NCBI RefSeq assembly: GCF_002195995.1
Contig: NZ_NHON01000021.1
Coordinates: forward strand, 30,569 to 94,568
DNA: 64,000 bases
Direction: 5' to 3'
Source: Inquilinus limosus
GTDB lineage: Bacteria; Pseudomonadota; Alphaproteobacteria; DSM-16000; Inquilinaceae
Position numbers and translations under genes: made by a program. The notes under the pieces are model-generated. The model did no database searches and had not been told where the DNA came from. It saw only the letters and a list, made by a program, of their open reading frames with translations. This document shows positions 25,754 to 34,481 of the stretch, piece by piece. Within the stretch, counting starts at the first letter, position 1. The number at the start of each line of letters is the position of its first letter.

Positions 25754-27262
25754 TCACGCCGCCCGCCCCAGCAATGTCGGCCGCTCCAGCGGCCCGGCAT
25801 TGGTGTTGACCCGGCGATCCAGCCGGACGTCGCCGTCGCCGAAGGTCAGGGTCACGGTGTCACAGAACGCGGTTTCGACGAAGCGCCACATCATCTCCAG
25901 CCGGCGCTCATCGCGCCAGACGCCGCGGGCGATCACCCGCAGCGAGTCCGGCTGGTACTCGTGGTGCAGCAGGTTGCCGGTCATGGTGGTGTCGCCCTCC
26001 ACCGCGTGGCCGAGCCCGGATTCGATCCGGTGCGTGCCGCGATGGTCGGAGAGGCTGAAGACGACGCGGTCCGCGGCGAAGTCCAACGCGATCGCGGCGA
26101 CCCCGTCCTCGTTGGCGTCGAACACGAAGCGCCGGCTGTCGACCGCCGCCGCCATGGGCGATTGCGCCGCGCCTTCGGCCTCGGGCAGCGCCAGGGCGGC
26201 CAGGCGCGCCTCCAGCACCGGCTGCAGTCGGGCGGCGTCGGGGCCAGCGCCGGCCAGGGCCGGATACAGCTTCGACCAGAGCGCGGTCATCAGGCGGCGG
26301 TCGCCGTTGCGCATCGCCGCAGTGACCGCGATCACCGCATCCTGGGCCGGCAGCACCACGCATTGCTGGCCGTAGACGCCGGAGGCGCGGTAGCCGTCAT
26401 GCGGCGTCATCCACCACTGGTAGCCATAGCCCTCGCGCCGGTCGGCGGGCGACCGCTGCGACGGGTCGCGCGGGCGGAAGCGCTTGCCGTCGAGATCGGC
26501 CATCCAGACCTCGTCGACCTGGTTGCGCGTCGCCTCCCGCACCCACTCCGCCGGCAGCACCTGCCGGCCGTCCCACACGCCGTTCTGCAGGTGCAGCGCG
26601 CCGAACTTGACCACGTCCTCGGTGACGCAGCACAGGCCGTTGCCGCCGCTGCTGACGCCCTCCGGCGAGACATCCCACAGGATCGTCCCCATGCCGAGCG
26701 GCCGGAACAACCGCGGCTCCAGATAGTCGCGCACGGTCTGGCCGGTCACCTTGGTGACGATGGCGGACAGCATGTAGCTGGAGGCGCTGCTGTAGATGAA
26801 GGTGCGGCCCGGCGCCTCGTCCACCGGCTCGCGCAGGAAGGCCTCGACCCAGCTGCCGCCCATGCGGCGCCATTCGCCGCCGGAGATGCCGGTGGTGTGG
26901 CCGCTGCGCATGGTCAGCAGGTCGCGCACCGTCATCGCCGCCAGGTTGTCGCTGACCTGCGCCGGCAGCTGGTCCGGGAAGAAGCCGATCACCTTATCGT
27001 CCAGGGCGAACCGGCCCTCGCCGATCGCCAGGCCGACGGCCGCGGCGGTCCAGCTCTTGGTCGCCGAATGCTGCATGTGCACCCGGTCGGCGCCATAGGG
27101 CTTCCAGAAGCCCTCCGCCACCACCGCGCCGCCGCGGAACAGCATGAAGCTGTGCAGCTCCAGCCCGCCGGCCGCCACCTCGTCGAGGAAGGCCAGGATG
27201 CCGGCCGGGTCCACGCCCTTCTCGGCCGGGGTCGCGCGCGGAAGCCTGATGCTGGTGGTCAC
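25754..27262 (-). CDS. Serine hydrolase, beta-lactamase/class C fold
   Basis: A 502-residue protein. The SxxK motif is SATK at 66-69 (SATKSW) and a Tyr motif, IYSSASSY, is at ~156-163; the YxN Asn is replaced by Ser. The C-terminal ~150 residues form an extra domain of unknown role (FVFDANEDGVAAIAL...). The start is GTG 27262 with GAGGAG upstream, which avoids 29 unlikely residues. It overlaps nothing and is followed after 7 bp by the GDSL esterase gene, so the two form an operon. It is divergent from the dehydrogenase at 27396; a perfect palindrome lies between. Confidence 0.87.
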   Translation of the reverse strand: MTTSIRLPRATPAEKGVDPAGILAFLDEVAAGGLELHSFMLFRGGAVVAEGFWKPYGADRVHMQHSATKSWTAAAVGLAIGEGRFALDDKVIGFFPDQLPAQVSDNLAAMTVRDLLTMRSGHTTGISGGEWRRMGGSWVEAFLREPVDEAPGRTFIYSSASSYMLSAIVTKVTGQTVRDYLEPRLFRPLGMGTILWDVSPEGVSSGGNGLCCVTEDVVKFGALHLQNGVWDGRQVLPAEWVREATRNQVDEVWMADLDGKRFRPRDPSQRSPADRREGYGYQWWMTPHDGYRASGVYGQQCVVLPAQDAVIAVTAAMRNGDRRLMTALWSKLYPALAGAGPDAARLQPVLEARLAALALPEAEGAAQSPMAAAVDSRRFVFDANEDGVAAIALDFAADRVVFSLSDHRGTHRIESGLGHAVEGDTTMTGNLLHHEYQPDSLRVIARGVWRDERRLEMMWRFVETAFCDTVTLTFGDGDVRLDRRVNTNAGPLERPTLLGRAA

Positions 27263-27332
27263 GGAATGTCTCCTCGGGATCGGGAATCCTGCGGCGGCGC
27301 GTCGCTGCGGCACCATGATTCGATTTGGGTAA

Positions 27333-27355
27333 TGCATTTTGTCGCGCAAAATGCA
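27333..27355. promoter_or_regulatory. Perfect palindrome in a divergent promoter region
   Basis: TGCATTTTG-N5-CAAAATGCA, nine-base perfect arms, in the 133-bp gap between the serine hydrolase start (27262) and the dehydrogenase start (27396). A further TGCAAAAT half-site overlaps its right end. It is a strong candidate operator for both transcripts. ATTTTGCA also occurs at 42609, upstream of the peptide-transporter operon, which may hint at one GntR-type regulator. Confidence 0.65.
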
Positions 27356-27395
27356 AAATCACACAAGGCGACACTGACCCAATCCGTGAGGCGGC

Positions 27396-28457
27396 ATGAA
27401 CATCCTGGTCCTTCCCGGCGACGGCATCGGCCCCGAGATCACCGAGGCCACCCTGGCGGTGCTGCAGGCGGCCGACCGGCGCCTGGCGCTCGGCCTCGCC
27501 TTCACCCGCCACGACATCGGCCTGGCATCGCTGGCGGCGCAGGGCACCACCCTGCCGGAAGAGGTGCTGGTGGCGATCCCCAAGGCCGACGGCGTGATCC
27601 TCGGGCCCGTGTCGCATTACGAGTACCCGGCCCGCGACCAGGGCGGGTTGAACCCGTCGGGCGAGCTGCGGGTGCGGTTCGACCTGACCGCCAACATCCG
27701 CCCCTGCCGCTCGCGCCCCGACCTCAGCGTCCTGCGCAAGCCGATGGAGCTGGTGATCGTGCGCGAGAACACCGAGGGCTTCTACGCCGACCGCAACATG
27801 GTCGCCGGCTGCGGCGAGTTCATGCCCGATGCCGACATGGCCCTGGCGGTGCGCAAGATCACCGCGCGGGCCAGCGCCCGCGTCGCCCGCACCGCCTTCG
27901 AGATCGCCCGCGGCCGGCGCCGCAAGGTCACCGCCGTGCACAAGGCCAATGTGCTGAAGCTGACCGACGGCCTGTTCCTGCGCGAGGTGCGCCGGGTGGC
28001 GCAGGACTTCCCGGAGGTCCAGCTGGACGAGCTGATCGTCGACGCCGCCGCCGCCCATCTGATCCGCAGCCCGGATCGGTTCGACGTCATCGTCACCACC
28101 AACATGTTCGGCGACATCCTGTCCGACGAGGCGTCGGAGCTGTGCGGCAGCCTGGGGCTGGGCGGGTCGATCAACGCCGGCGACACGGTCTGCGTCGCCC
28201 AGGCGCAGCACGGCTCGGCCCCCGACATCCAGGGCCGCGACCTGGCCAACCCGACCTCGCTGATCCTGTCGGCGGCGATGCTGCTGGACTGGCGCGCCCG
28301 CCGCGACGGCAATGACCGGCTGGCCGAGGCGGCCCGGCTGATCGAGGAGGCGGTCGAGGCGGTCCTGGCCGACCCGGCCTCGCGCACCCGCGACCTGGGC
28401 GGCAGCCGCGGCACCACCGAATTCACCGCGGCCGTCGTCGCCGCGGTCGCTGGCTAG
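27396..28457 (+). CDS. Isocitrate/isopropylmalate dehydrogenase family protein
   Basis: A 353-residue beta-decarboxylating dehydrogenase. Visible are LPGDGIGPEIT (6-16), ANIRPCRSRP with a substrate Arg, VRENTEGFYA, the catalytic Lys in AVHKANVLKLTDG and the metal Asp in VTTNMFGDILSDEAS. Members act on isocitrate, isopropylmalate, homoisocitrate, tartrate or D-malate with NAD. The ENTEGFY loop argues against a plain LeuB; a tartrate/malate-type or homoisocitrate-type substrate is possible. It is transcribed away from two hydrolases under a shared palindrome and followed by a cupin. Confidence 0.87.
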   Translation: MNILVLPGDGIGPEITEATLAVLQAADRRLALGLAFTRHDIGLASLAAQGTTLPEEVLVAIPKADGVILGPVSHYEYPARDQGGLNPSGELRVRFDLTANIRPCRSRPDLSVLRKPMELVIVRENTEGFYADRNMVAGCGEFMPDADMALAVRKITARASARVARTAFEIARGRRRKVTAVHKANVLKLTDGLFLREVRRVAQDFPEVQLDELIVDAAAAHLIRSPDRFDVIVTTNMFGDILSDEASELCGSLGLGGSINAGDTVCVAQAQHGSAPDIQGRDLANPTSLILSAAMLLDWRARRDGNDRLAEAARLIEEAVEAVLADPASRTRDLGGSRGTTEFTAAVVAAVAG

Positions 28458-28516
28458 ACCGGGATGAGTTCGGGACTGGCCGCTCATCCGAGCGTATCGA
28501 GGCGGTAACGTTTTGT

Positions 28517-28536
28517 CTCTCCCGCTTGCAGGAGAG
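28517..28536. repeat. CTCTCC/GGAGAG extragenic palindrome
   Basis: CTCTCC-N8-GGAGAG, the same type as 8106-8127, between the dehydrogenase and the cupin gene. Possibly a transcript-end structure. Confidence 0.4.
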
Positions 28537-28617
28537 GCAATGCGAGAAGACGCTCGACATCTTGTCAGCTTCTGGTGTGACCAAACCTCAATTCATCCCG
28601 TTCCAAGGGAGACCTGG

Positions 28618-29034
28618 ATGACCGACAAGACCCAGACACGCCCGCAGGCCGCGATCCTGCGCCCGGCGGAGATCGTCGCGCATGAGCGCGGCGGCGGCGC
28701 CCGGACCGTGCCTCTGGTGACCAGCGGCATCGGCTCCACCGGCCTGCTCAACGGCATCACCGAATTCGCGCCCGGCGGCGCCATCCCGCTGCACACGCAC
28801 AATTGCGAGGAGAGCGTGATGGTGCTGGAGGGCGAGGCGCTGGTGGAGATCGCCGGCGCCACCCACCGCATGGGCGTGCACGACACCACCTGGGTGCCGG
28901 CCGATGTGCCGCACCGCTTCGTCAATGCCGGCCCGGGGCGGCTGCGGATCTTCTGGACCTACGCCTCGGTCGACGCCACCCGCACCCTGGTCGCCACCGG
29001 CGACACCAGGCGGATCGACGCCGAGCGGCGGTGA
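28618..29034 (+). CDS. Small cupin-domain protein
   Basis: A 138-residue single-domain cupin. The first metal motif is PLHTHNCEESVMVLEGEALVE (about 58-78) and the second includes HRFVNAGPGRLRIFW; ligands His, His, Glu and His are all present. The specific activity is unknown; such proteins are isomerases, dioxygenases or sensors. ATG 28618 is preceded by AAGGGAGA and starts directly before the conserved region; a longer frame begins at 28513 in the repeat. It follows the dehydrogenase by 160 bp on the same strand. Confidence 0.82.
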   Translation: MTDKTQTRPQAAILRPAEIVAHERGGGARTVPLVTSGIGSTGLLNGITEFAPGGAIPLHTHNCEESVMVLEGEALVEIAGATHRMGVHDTTWVPADVPHRFVNAGPGRLRIFWTYASVDATRTLVATGDTRRIDAERR

Positions 29035-29134
29035 GCCTGCGCGGACGCGCGCAGGCCTCTCCCGCCTCCGCAGGGGAGAGAGGAAGGCCGGGTAGGTCGG
29101 CGATGGTTGCTACGCGGTCGCGCCAAGCCGGCGC

Positions 29135-29773
29135 TCAGCTGCTGTCCGGCTTCGGCGGGCGCGGCAGAGGCCGGCCGGCGGCGGACTCGGCCGGGCTCTC
29201 GGGCCAGGGCTCCGCGGCGTCGCGGTCGGCAGGATCGGTCTCCGCCGGCTCGATGGCGGCCTCGGTGTCGCAGCCCTGCGGTTGCGGCGGCGGGCGGCCG
29301 AGCTTGCGGCACACCGCCTGCAGGAACTCCTCCGACGACAGCGTGTCCATCTGCGCGTCGAGCGTCTCGTCCTCGACCAGCGTTTCCCACACCGCCGCCC
29401 GCAGATACTCCGCACCCTCGCCATCCGCCGGCGTCGCCAGCGCCTTGGTCACGGTGTCCGTGACCTGCTCCCGCTTCTGCCGGCGCTGCTGCTCCTCGCC
29501 CGTGGCCACGCGCTCGCCCCGGCGCATCAGGTATTCCGCCCGGATCCGCTCGGTCAGCGCCACCGACAGCCGGATCGAGCGGGAGAGGCGCGAGTGGATC
29601 AGGCCGCAATCGATCGGCGAGTCCGCAGATGCCCGCTCCTGCTGCCGCTCGGTCATGCGCTTGACGCGCATGTCCATCTCCGCCGCCTGGCGCACCAGGT
29701 GCAGCGCCCATCCCGTCCAATGCATGTCGGGATCGGTCGGCCGGATCGGCTCGAACTGCGGCTCATCATCCAT
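29135..29773 (-). CDS. Uncharacterised protein, related to the protein encoded at 7154-8032
   Basis: A 212-residue soluble protein, no signal or membrane segment. The N-terminal half is helical and Arg-rich (LHLVRQAAEMDMRVKRMTER; SRLSRSIRLSVALTERIRAE). The block LDAQMDTLSSEEFLQAVCRK (about 143-162) matches the C-terminal block of the protein at 7154. The last ~40 residues are Pro/Glu-rich and probably disordered. ATG 29773 is preferred over a TTG six codons upstream. It is flanked by the GC-rich dispersed repeats, as is its relative. No function can be assigned. Confidence 0.7.
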   Translation of the reverse strand: MDDEPQFEPIRPTDPDMHWTGWALHLVRQAAEMDMRVKRMTERQQERASADSPIDCGLIHSRLSRSIRLSVALTERIRAEYLMRRGERVATGEEQQRRQKREQVTDTVTKALATPADGEGAEYLRAAVWETLVEDETLDAQMDTLSSEEFLQAVCRKLGRPPPQPQGCDTEAAIEPAETDPADRDAAEPWPESPAESAAGRPLPRPPKPDSS

Positions 29774-29848
29774 GGAACAAAGAATGAACAAGAGTCGCGG
29801 GAAAGGCTACACGCGATCGTGCTGGGAAAATGCGTCGGGCTGAGAGAA

Positions 29849-29887
29849 CCCCTCCCCCTGCCCCCCTCCCGCAAGGGGAGGGGGAGG
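29849..29887. repeat. GC-rich repeat unit, third copy
   Basis: It nearly matches 1049-1086 (CCTCCCCCTGCCCCCCTCCC, then GCAAGGGGAGGGGG). It lies between the uncharacterised gene and the aminotransferase end. A CTCTTGCGGGAGAGAG palindrome follows at 29935-29950. Confidence 0.7.
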
Positions 29888-29958
29888 ATTAAAGGCACAA
29901 GTCGAGTTGAACGGCTGTGTTCTAAAAGGCCCCTCTTGCGGGAGAGAGGCGACACGGC

Positions 29959-31059
29959 TCACCCCCGCAGCGCCGCCGAGATCGCGGCCAGACCGGAGTC
30001 CAGCTCCGCCGCCGTCGGCCAGCCATAGCCCAGGCGGAAGCAGGTGTCGGGCATCTCGAACCAGTGGCCCGGCCCGACATAGCAGCCATGGACGTCGAGC
30101 AGCCGGCGGTAGAAGGCGTCGGTGCCGCCCGGCGGCTCCGCCCGCATCCGCGGGAAGCAGACCACGCCGCCCGACGGCGCCACCCAGTCGAGCAGCTCCT
30201 CGCCGGCGATCCAGCCCGCCACCAGGGCACGGCGGCGGCGCATCTCCGCCAGGATCGGGTCCAGGATCGCCGACCGGTTCTCCAGGATCCGCTCGGCGAT
30301 CCACTCGTCGACGACGCTGCCGCAGATGCTGATCTGCTCCTTCGCCGCCAGGAACAGCTCCTGCAGCGCCGGGTCGCGGGTGACGATCCAGCCGATGCGG
30401 ATGCCGGGCACGCCATAGGCCTTGGACAGCGACGACACGCCGATGACACGCGGCCCCAGCGTCGCCGCCAGCGGCAGGGGTACGTCCAGCGACAGGTCGC
30501 GATAGGTCTCATCGACCAGCAGCGGGCAGCCGGTGCGGGCGGCGAGGTCGGCCAGCGCCCGCAACTCGGCGGCGCTGGCCATCGTCCCGGTCGGGTTGTG
30601 CGGGGCGGTGACGCTGATCAGCTTCGTGCGCGGCGTCACCGCGGCGGCGACCGCCTCCGGGTCGATGCGGAACCCGTCCTCGAAGCGCAGATCGACCGTG
30701 GTGATGGCGCAGCCGATCGCCCGCGGCGTTTCCAGGTTGGTGGCGTAGTTGGGGCGCACCACCACCAGATGGTTGTCGCGGCCCAGCAGCGCGGTGGCGA
30801 CGATGAACAGCGCCCCGGCCGCGCCGCCGGTGATCAGCACGTCGTCCGGCTGCAGCCCCTCGCCCTGCGCCGCGATCAGCGCCCGCAGCGCCTCGCTGCC
30901 GCGATGGCTGCCGTACAGCAAAGTCAGGTCCGGGATCTGCAGCCCGAGCTGCGACAGGCTGCGGTCGGCCACCGAGCTTTCGGACAGGTTGAAGCGGATC
31001 AGCCCGTAGCCGTACTCCTCGGGGGACTCGACCTCGATCGGCATGCGTGCGTAGCGCAT
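29959..31059 (-). CDS. Pyridoxal-phosphate aminotransferase, class I/II
   Basis: A 366-residue fold-type I aminotransferase. PLP Lys213 is in SSLSKAYGVPGIRIGW, with Asn155 in HNPTG, Asp183 in VDETY and Arg221. It transfers an amino group between an amino acid and a keto acid; the substrate is unknown. The ATG at 31059 is used; Met6 is an alternative. It is the last gene of a long leftward cluster, 40 bp after the dehydratase gene, and probably handles the nitrogen of the compound imported by the peptide-type transporter. Confidence 0.88.
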   Translation of the reverse strand: MRYARMPIEVESPEEYGYGLIRFNLSESSVADRSLSQLGLQIPDLTLLYGSHRGSEALRALIAAQGEGLQPDDVLITGGAAGALFIVATALLGRDNHLVVVRPNYATNLETPRAIGCAITTVDLRFEDGFRIDPEAVAAAVTPRTKLISVTAPHNPTGTMASAAELRALADLAARTGCPLLVDETYRDLSLDVPLPLAATLGPRVIGVSSLSKAYGVPGIRIGWIVTRDPALQELFLAAKEQISICGSVVDEWIAERILENRSAILDPILAEMRRRRALVAGWIAGEELLDWVAPSGGVVCFPRMRAEPPGGTDAFYRRLLDVHGCYVGPGHWFEMPDTCFRLGYGWPTAAELDSGLAAISAALRG

Positions 31060-31099
31060 CGGAAACCCTCGTGTTCGGAAGGGATGAGGCGTCTTGCGC

Positions 31100-32062
31100 C
31101 TAGGCGGCAGAGATGGCCTGGAGGAAGGTGTCGAGCGCGATGTTGCGGCCGCACAGCACCACGGCCACGGTGCGGCCGCGCCACGCCTCGGCCTGCCGGA
31201 CCAGCCCGGCCAGCGCGACCCCGGCGGATCCCTCCACGATCCAATGCTCGGCCTCGGCGACCTGGCGCATGGCCCGGGCGATCTCCGCCTCGCTGACCAG
31301 CACCCGCTCGTCGATCACCGACTGGCAGACCGGGAAGGTGACCGACCCGGCCTCCACGGCGCCCGCAGTGCCGTCGGACAGGGTCTCGCTCTCCTCGACA
31401 TCGACGATCGCGCCCACCTCCAGCGCCCGCAGCATCACCGGCGAATTCTCCGCCCAGACGCCGACCACGCGGGTCTGCGGCCGGATCCGCTTGATCGCCG
31501 TGCCGGTGCCGCCGATCAGACCCCCGCCGCCGACGGCGATGAAGACGGCGTCGAGATCCGGGGCCTGCTGCATCAGCTCGACCCCGACCGTGCCCTGCCC
31601 GGCCATCACGTCGGGGTCGTTATAGGGCGGGATGTAGGTCCGCCCCGACGCCGCCGCGTCCCGCCGCGCGCTGGCCTCCGCCTCAATCGGCGGGCCGTCG
31701 ATGACGACAAGTTCCGCCCCCAGGGCCAAGATCGCGTCGGTCTTGGTCCGGGCGGTGCCGGCGGCGACATGCACCCGCACGGCGGTGCCCGCCAGCGCGC
31801 CGGCCCGCGCCACGGCCATGCCGTGGTTGCCGGTCGACGCCGTGGTCACGCCGCGGCGCCGCTCCGCCTCCGACAGCGTGCTGATCCTGTTGGTCGCGCC
31901 GCGCAGCTTGAAGGCCCCGCTCGGCTGCAGATGCTCCGCCTTCAGCAGCACCTCGCAGCCCAGCGCGGCCGACAGGACGGCGCTGCGCTCCAGCGGCGTC
32001 ACCGGGACCTGCGGCCGGATCGCCGCATGCGCCGCCATGATCCGGTCGAACAGCTCTGTCAT
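31100..32062 (-). CDS. Threonine dehydratase-like PLP enzyme (possible EutB or hydroxyaspartate ammonia-lyase)
   Basis: A 320-residue fold-type II PLP enzyme. PLP Lys52 is in SGAFKLRGA, and the phosphate loop GGGGLIGG is at 178-185. There is no C-terminal ACT domain, so it is a catabolic, not a biosynthetic IlvA-type, dehydratase. Enzymes of this size deaminate threonine, serine, hydroxyaspartate or, as EutB, an ectoine breakdown product. A cyclodeaminase-family gene (34482) is in the same cluster, which recalls the EutB-EutC and BhcB-BhcD pairs. The partner genes of those pathways are not seen. Confidence 0.85.
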   Translation of the reverse strand: MTELFDRIMAAHAAIRPQVPVTPLERSAVLSAALGCEVLLKAEHLQPSGAFKLRGATNRISTLSEAERRRGVTTASTGNHGMAVARAGALAGTAVRVHVAAGTARTKTDAILALGAELVVIDGPPIEAEASARRDAAASGRTYIPPYNDPDVMAGQGTVGVELMQQAPDLDAVFIAVGGGGLIGGTGTAIKRIRPQTRVVGVWAENSPVMLRALEVGAIVDVEESETLSDGTAGAVEAGSVTFPVCQSVIDERVLVSEAEIARAMRQVAEAEHWIVEGSAGVALAGLVRQAEAWRGRTVAVVLCGRNIALDTFLQAISAA

Positions 32063-32134
32063 CTCGATCCTCCCGCGCGATGTCGCCGATGGTGCCGGGC
32101 CGCGCGGCGCCGCGCCATCCCTCCAGGGAGGGGG

Positions 32135-32866
32135 TCAGGACCGGCAGCGGGCGAACAGCTCGGCCAGCGAGCCGATTCCGAGCTTGCGGAAGATGCGCTT
32201 GCGGTGGTCCTTCACGGTGAAGCGGCCGATGCCCAGCCGCAGCGCCACCGCCTCGGACGAGCAGCCCGCCAGCAGCAGGTCCAGCACCTCCCGCTCCCGC
32301 CCGGTCAGGCCGGCGGCACCGGCCGGGCCGGGACGCGACAGCGACAGGTGCTTGTCGAAGGCCGCGGCGATCGGGGCGCCCAGCGCATCGAGATGGTGGA
32401 GGTCCCGGTCCGTCGCCCGGCGCCGCGACCGTTGGCGGTACAGCCCGAACTCGACCAGGCCGACGCGTGTGCCGAGATGCAGCCCGATCTCCTCCAGCCC
32501 CTCGGGCCAGCCGACGGTGCGGAAGCCGAGCTCCTCCTCCGGCGCCGGCAGCAGATGGCCCGGCGCCTCCCGCCGCGGCAGGCGCCGGACGGCAAAGTCG
32601 CGCGCCCGGAACGCCCGGCCCATCGGCCGGCGCGCCAGGATCGGGCTGACGGCGTGGGTGACGCGCAGATAGGTCTCGATCCCACGCCTTCCGCCCGCCG
32701 CGTCGAAATTGTCGAACAGCAGCTCCGGCGTCCGGCCGCCCGGATGGACGATGACGGCGGCGAGGTCGAAGCCCAGCAGGCGGCCGACGGCGCCTGCCGC
32801 AGTTGCCGGAAACCCGGCCTCGCCGATCGCCCCGATCACCTCCGCCAGCGCCTGGTGCGGCGACAT
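32135..32866 (-). CDS. LuxR-type transcriptional regulator
   Basis: A 243-residue regulator. The C-terminal LuxR helix-turn-helix is clear: LTGREREVLDLLLAGCSSEA, then LGIGRFTVKDHRKRIFRKLG (about 185-235). The N-terminal ~170 residues are an effector or sensor domain without a recognised autoinducer signature. ATG 32866 follows GGGAGGG and begins just before conserved sequence. It sits within the leftward transporter cluster, between a binding protein and the dehydratase, so it probably controls part of it. Confidence 0.85.
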   Translation of the reverse strand: MSPHQALAEVIGAIGEAGFPATAAGAVGRLLGFDLAAVIVHPGGRTPELLFDNFDAAGGRRGIETYLRVTHAVSPILARRPMGRAFRARDFAVRRLPRREAPGHLLPAPEEELGFRTVGWPEGLEEIGLHLGTRVGLVEFGLYRQRSRRRATDRDLHHLDALGAPIAAAFDKHLSLSRPGPAGAAGLTGREREVLDLLLAGCSSEAVALRLGIGRFTVKDHRKRIFRKLGIGSLAELFARCRS

Positions 32867-32919
32867 GCGCGGCCCTCCCGTCTCAAGCCGGACCGGAGGC
32901 GCCGCGCCGGCGCCCCGGG

Positions 32920-34467
32920 TCACGGCTTGAACGATACACCCCAGGCGCGGGGCGAGCCGAGGGCCCAGCCCTTGTAGCCGACCACATTCGCCCGGGCCGC
33001 GCCGGTGCGCACGCCGGAATAGAGTGTGATCATCGCCACGTCCTGGCGGTACAGCGCCTCGAGCTGGTCCAGCAGCGCCTGGCGCTGGGCGGGGTCGGAG
33101 GTCGCCATGCTGGCGGCCAGCAGCTTCGCCGCTTCCGGATTGTCCCAGACCTTGCGCGGCTGCTTGGTCTTGTCGCCGGAGAACATCTCGAAGGACAGCG
33201 ACGGGTCGAGCCGGGCGGAGAAGCCATGCGACATGATCTGGTAGGTGCCGGCCAGGTACCGGTCCTGCTGCGTCGCCCAGTCGATCACCTCGAGCTCGAT
33301 GTTCAGCCCGGCCTCCTGCGCCATGGCCTGGGCCAGGATCGCCTGGTCGAACATCGGCGCGAAGCGCTTGTTGGTGATCATCTTGATCGGCTGCCCGTTG
33401 TAGCCGGCCTCGGCCAGCAGCCGCTTCGCCTGCTCGACGTCGCGCTGCACGACCACGGCCTGGGCCGATTTGTAGTAGGCGCTGGCCGGCGGGATCGGCG
33501 AGTTGTTGGGCTCCGACTGGCCATTGGTGACCTGGCCCACCAGCTCCACCATGTCCAGCGACAGCAGGAACGCCTTGCGGATGCGCACGTCGGACAGCAG
33601 CGGGTCCTTGGTCTGGAATAGGAAGTCGCTGATGTTCATGGTCGGCGACGTGTCGGTCACCAGCTCCGGGTTGGACTTGTAGTCCGCGACATCGGCGCTC
33701 TCAACGTCGTAGTTCAGGTCGATGTCGCCGGTCTGCAGCGCCGCCTTGGCCGTCGCCTCGTCCGGGATGATCAGGAAGCGGAGCTTCGGCACCTCCGCCG
33801 TCTTGTTGCCGGTCAGGCCGTCGGGCTTGCCCGGCAGCGCCGCATAGGCGTCGTTGCGGGCCAGGTCGATATACTGGCCGCGCTTCCATTCGGCGAGCTT
33901 GAACGGCCCGGTCGCCACCGGCTCCTGCCACTGGCCGTCGGGCCCGAGCGAGCTGCGGTGATAGATGCCGGTGCCGCCGCAATCAGGCCGGGCCAGGGTG
34001 CCGAGGAACAGCGCCGACGGCGTCTCCAGAGTGAACACGACCGTGTGGGCGTCCGGCGCGGTCACGCCGGTCACCTTGACCGCGCCGCGGCCGTCGACCT
34101 CGGTCAGGCAGCGCCAGCCGGTGGCGGGGTCGGTGTAGCGCTTCCAGGCGAACAGCACATCGTCGCTGGTCAGCGGCGCGCCGTTGCTGAACTTGACGTC
34201 CTCGCGCAGCGGAAAGGTGTAGGTCAGCCCGTCCGGCGACACCTCGATCGACTTGGCCAGCAGCGGCCCGATCGTCGCGTCTTCCTTGAACGCGACCAGA
34301 CCCTCGTACAGATGGGTCTGCACGATGTCGGTGTTGCCGTCCCGGTTGGTGCCGGGATCGAGCGAGCGGATATCGGCGTTGAGCCGGATCAGCAGCGTGT
34401 CGCCGCCGGCGAAGGCCGGGGTCGCCAGCAGGCATGCCGCCAGGATCGATGTCGCGATCGTCTTCAT
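32920..34467 (-). CDS. Peptide-type ABC transporter binding protein (SBP family 5), copy 1
   Basis: A 515-residue exported protein. Signal peptide ~1-20 (ending AFA). The family-5 pattern includes NADIRSLDPGTNRDG near the mature N-terminus and VSPDGLTYTFPLREDVKFSN. It is clearly related to the protein at 38904 (shared NRDGNTDxV, CGGTGIYHRSS/CGGTGILHPDS, DKxKQPRKVW). ATG 34467 is preceded by GGGAGG; the much longer open frame upstream is a shadow of the cyclodeaminase gene. It probably feeds the DppBC-type transporter of the same operon with a second or related substrate. Confidence 0.9.
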   Translation of the reverse strand: MKTIATSILAACLLATPAFAGGDTLLIRLNADIRSLDPGTNRDGNTDIVQTHLYEGLVAFKEDATIGPLLAKSIEVSPDGLTYTFPLREDVKFSNGAPLTSDDVLFAWKRYTDPATGWRCLTEVDGRGAVKVTGVTAPDAHTVVFTLETPSALFLGTLARPDCGGTGIYHRSSLGPDGQWQEPVATGPFKLAEWKRGQYIDLARNDAYAALPGKPDGLTGNKTAEVPKLRFLIIPDEATAKAALQTGDIDLNYDVESADVADYKSNPELVTDTSPTMNISDFLFQTKDPLLSDVRIRKAFLLSLDMVELVGQVTNGQSEPNNSPIPPASAYYKSAQAVVVQRDVEQAKRLLAEAGYNGQPIKMITNKRFAPMFDQAILAQAMAQEAGLNIELEVIDWATQQDRYLAGTYQIMSHGFSARLDPSLSFEMFSGDKTKQPRKVWDNPEAAKLLAASMATSDPAQRQALLDQLEALYRQDVAMITLYSGVRTGAARANVVGYKGWALGSPRAWGVSFKP

Positions 34468-34481
34468 TCGAGCCTCCCTGT

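Noticed and set aside
25746..25800. Longer N-terminus for the GDSL esterase
   Set aside because: It would overlap the end of the serine hydrolase gene and has no conserved residues; the GTG at 25746 starts directly before the family core.
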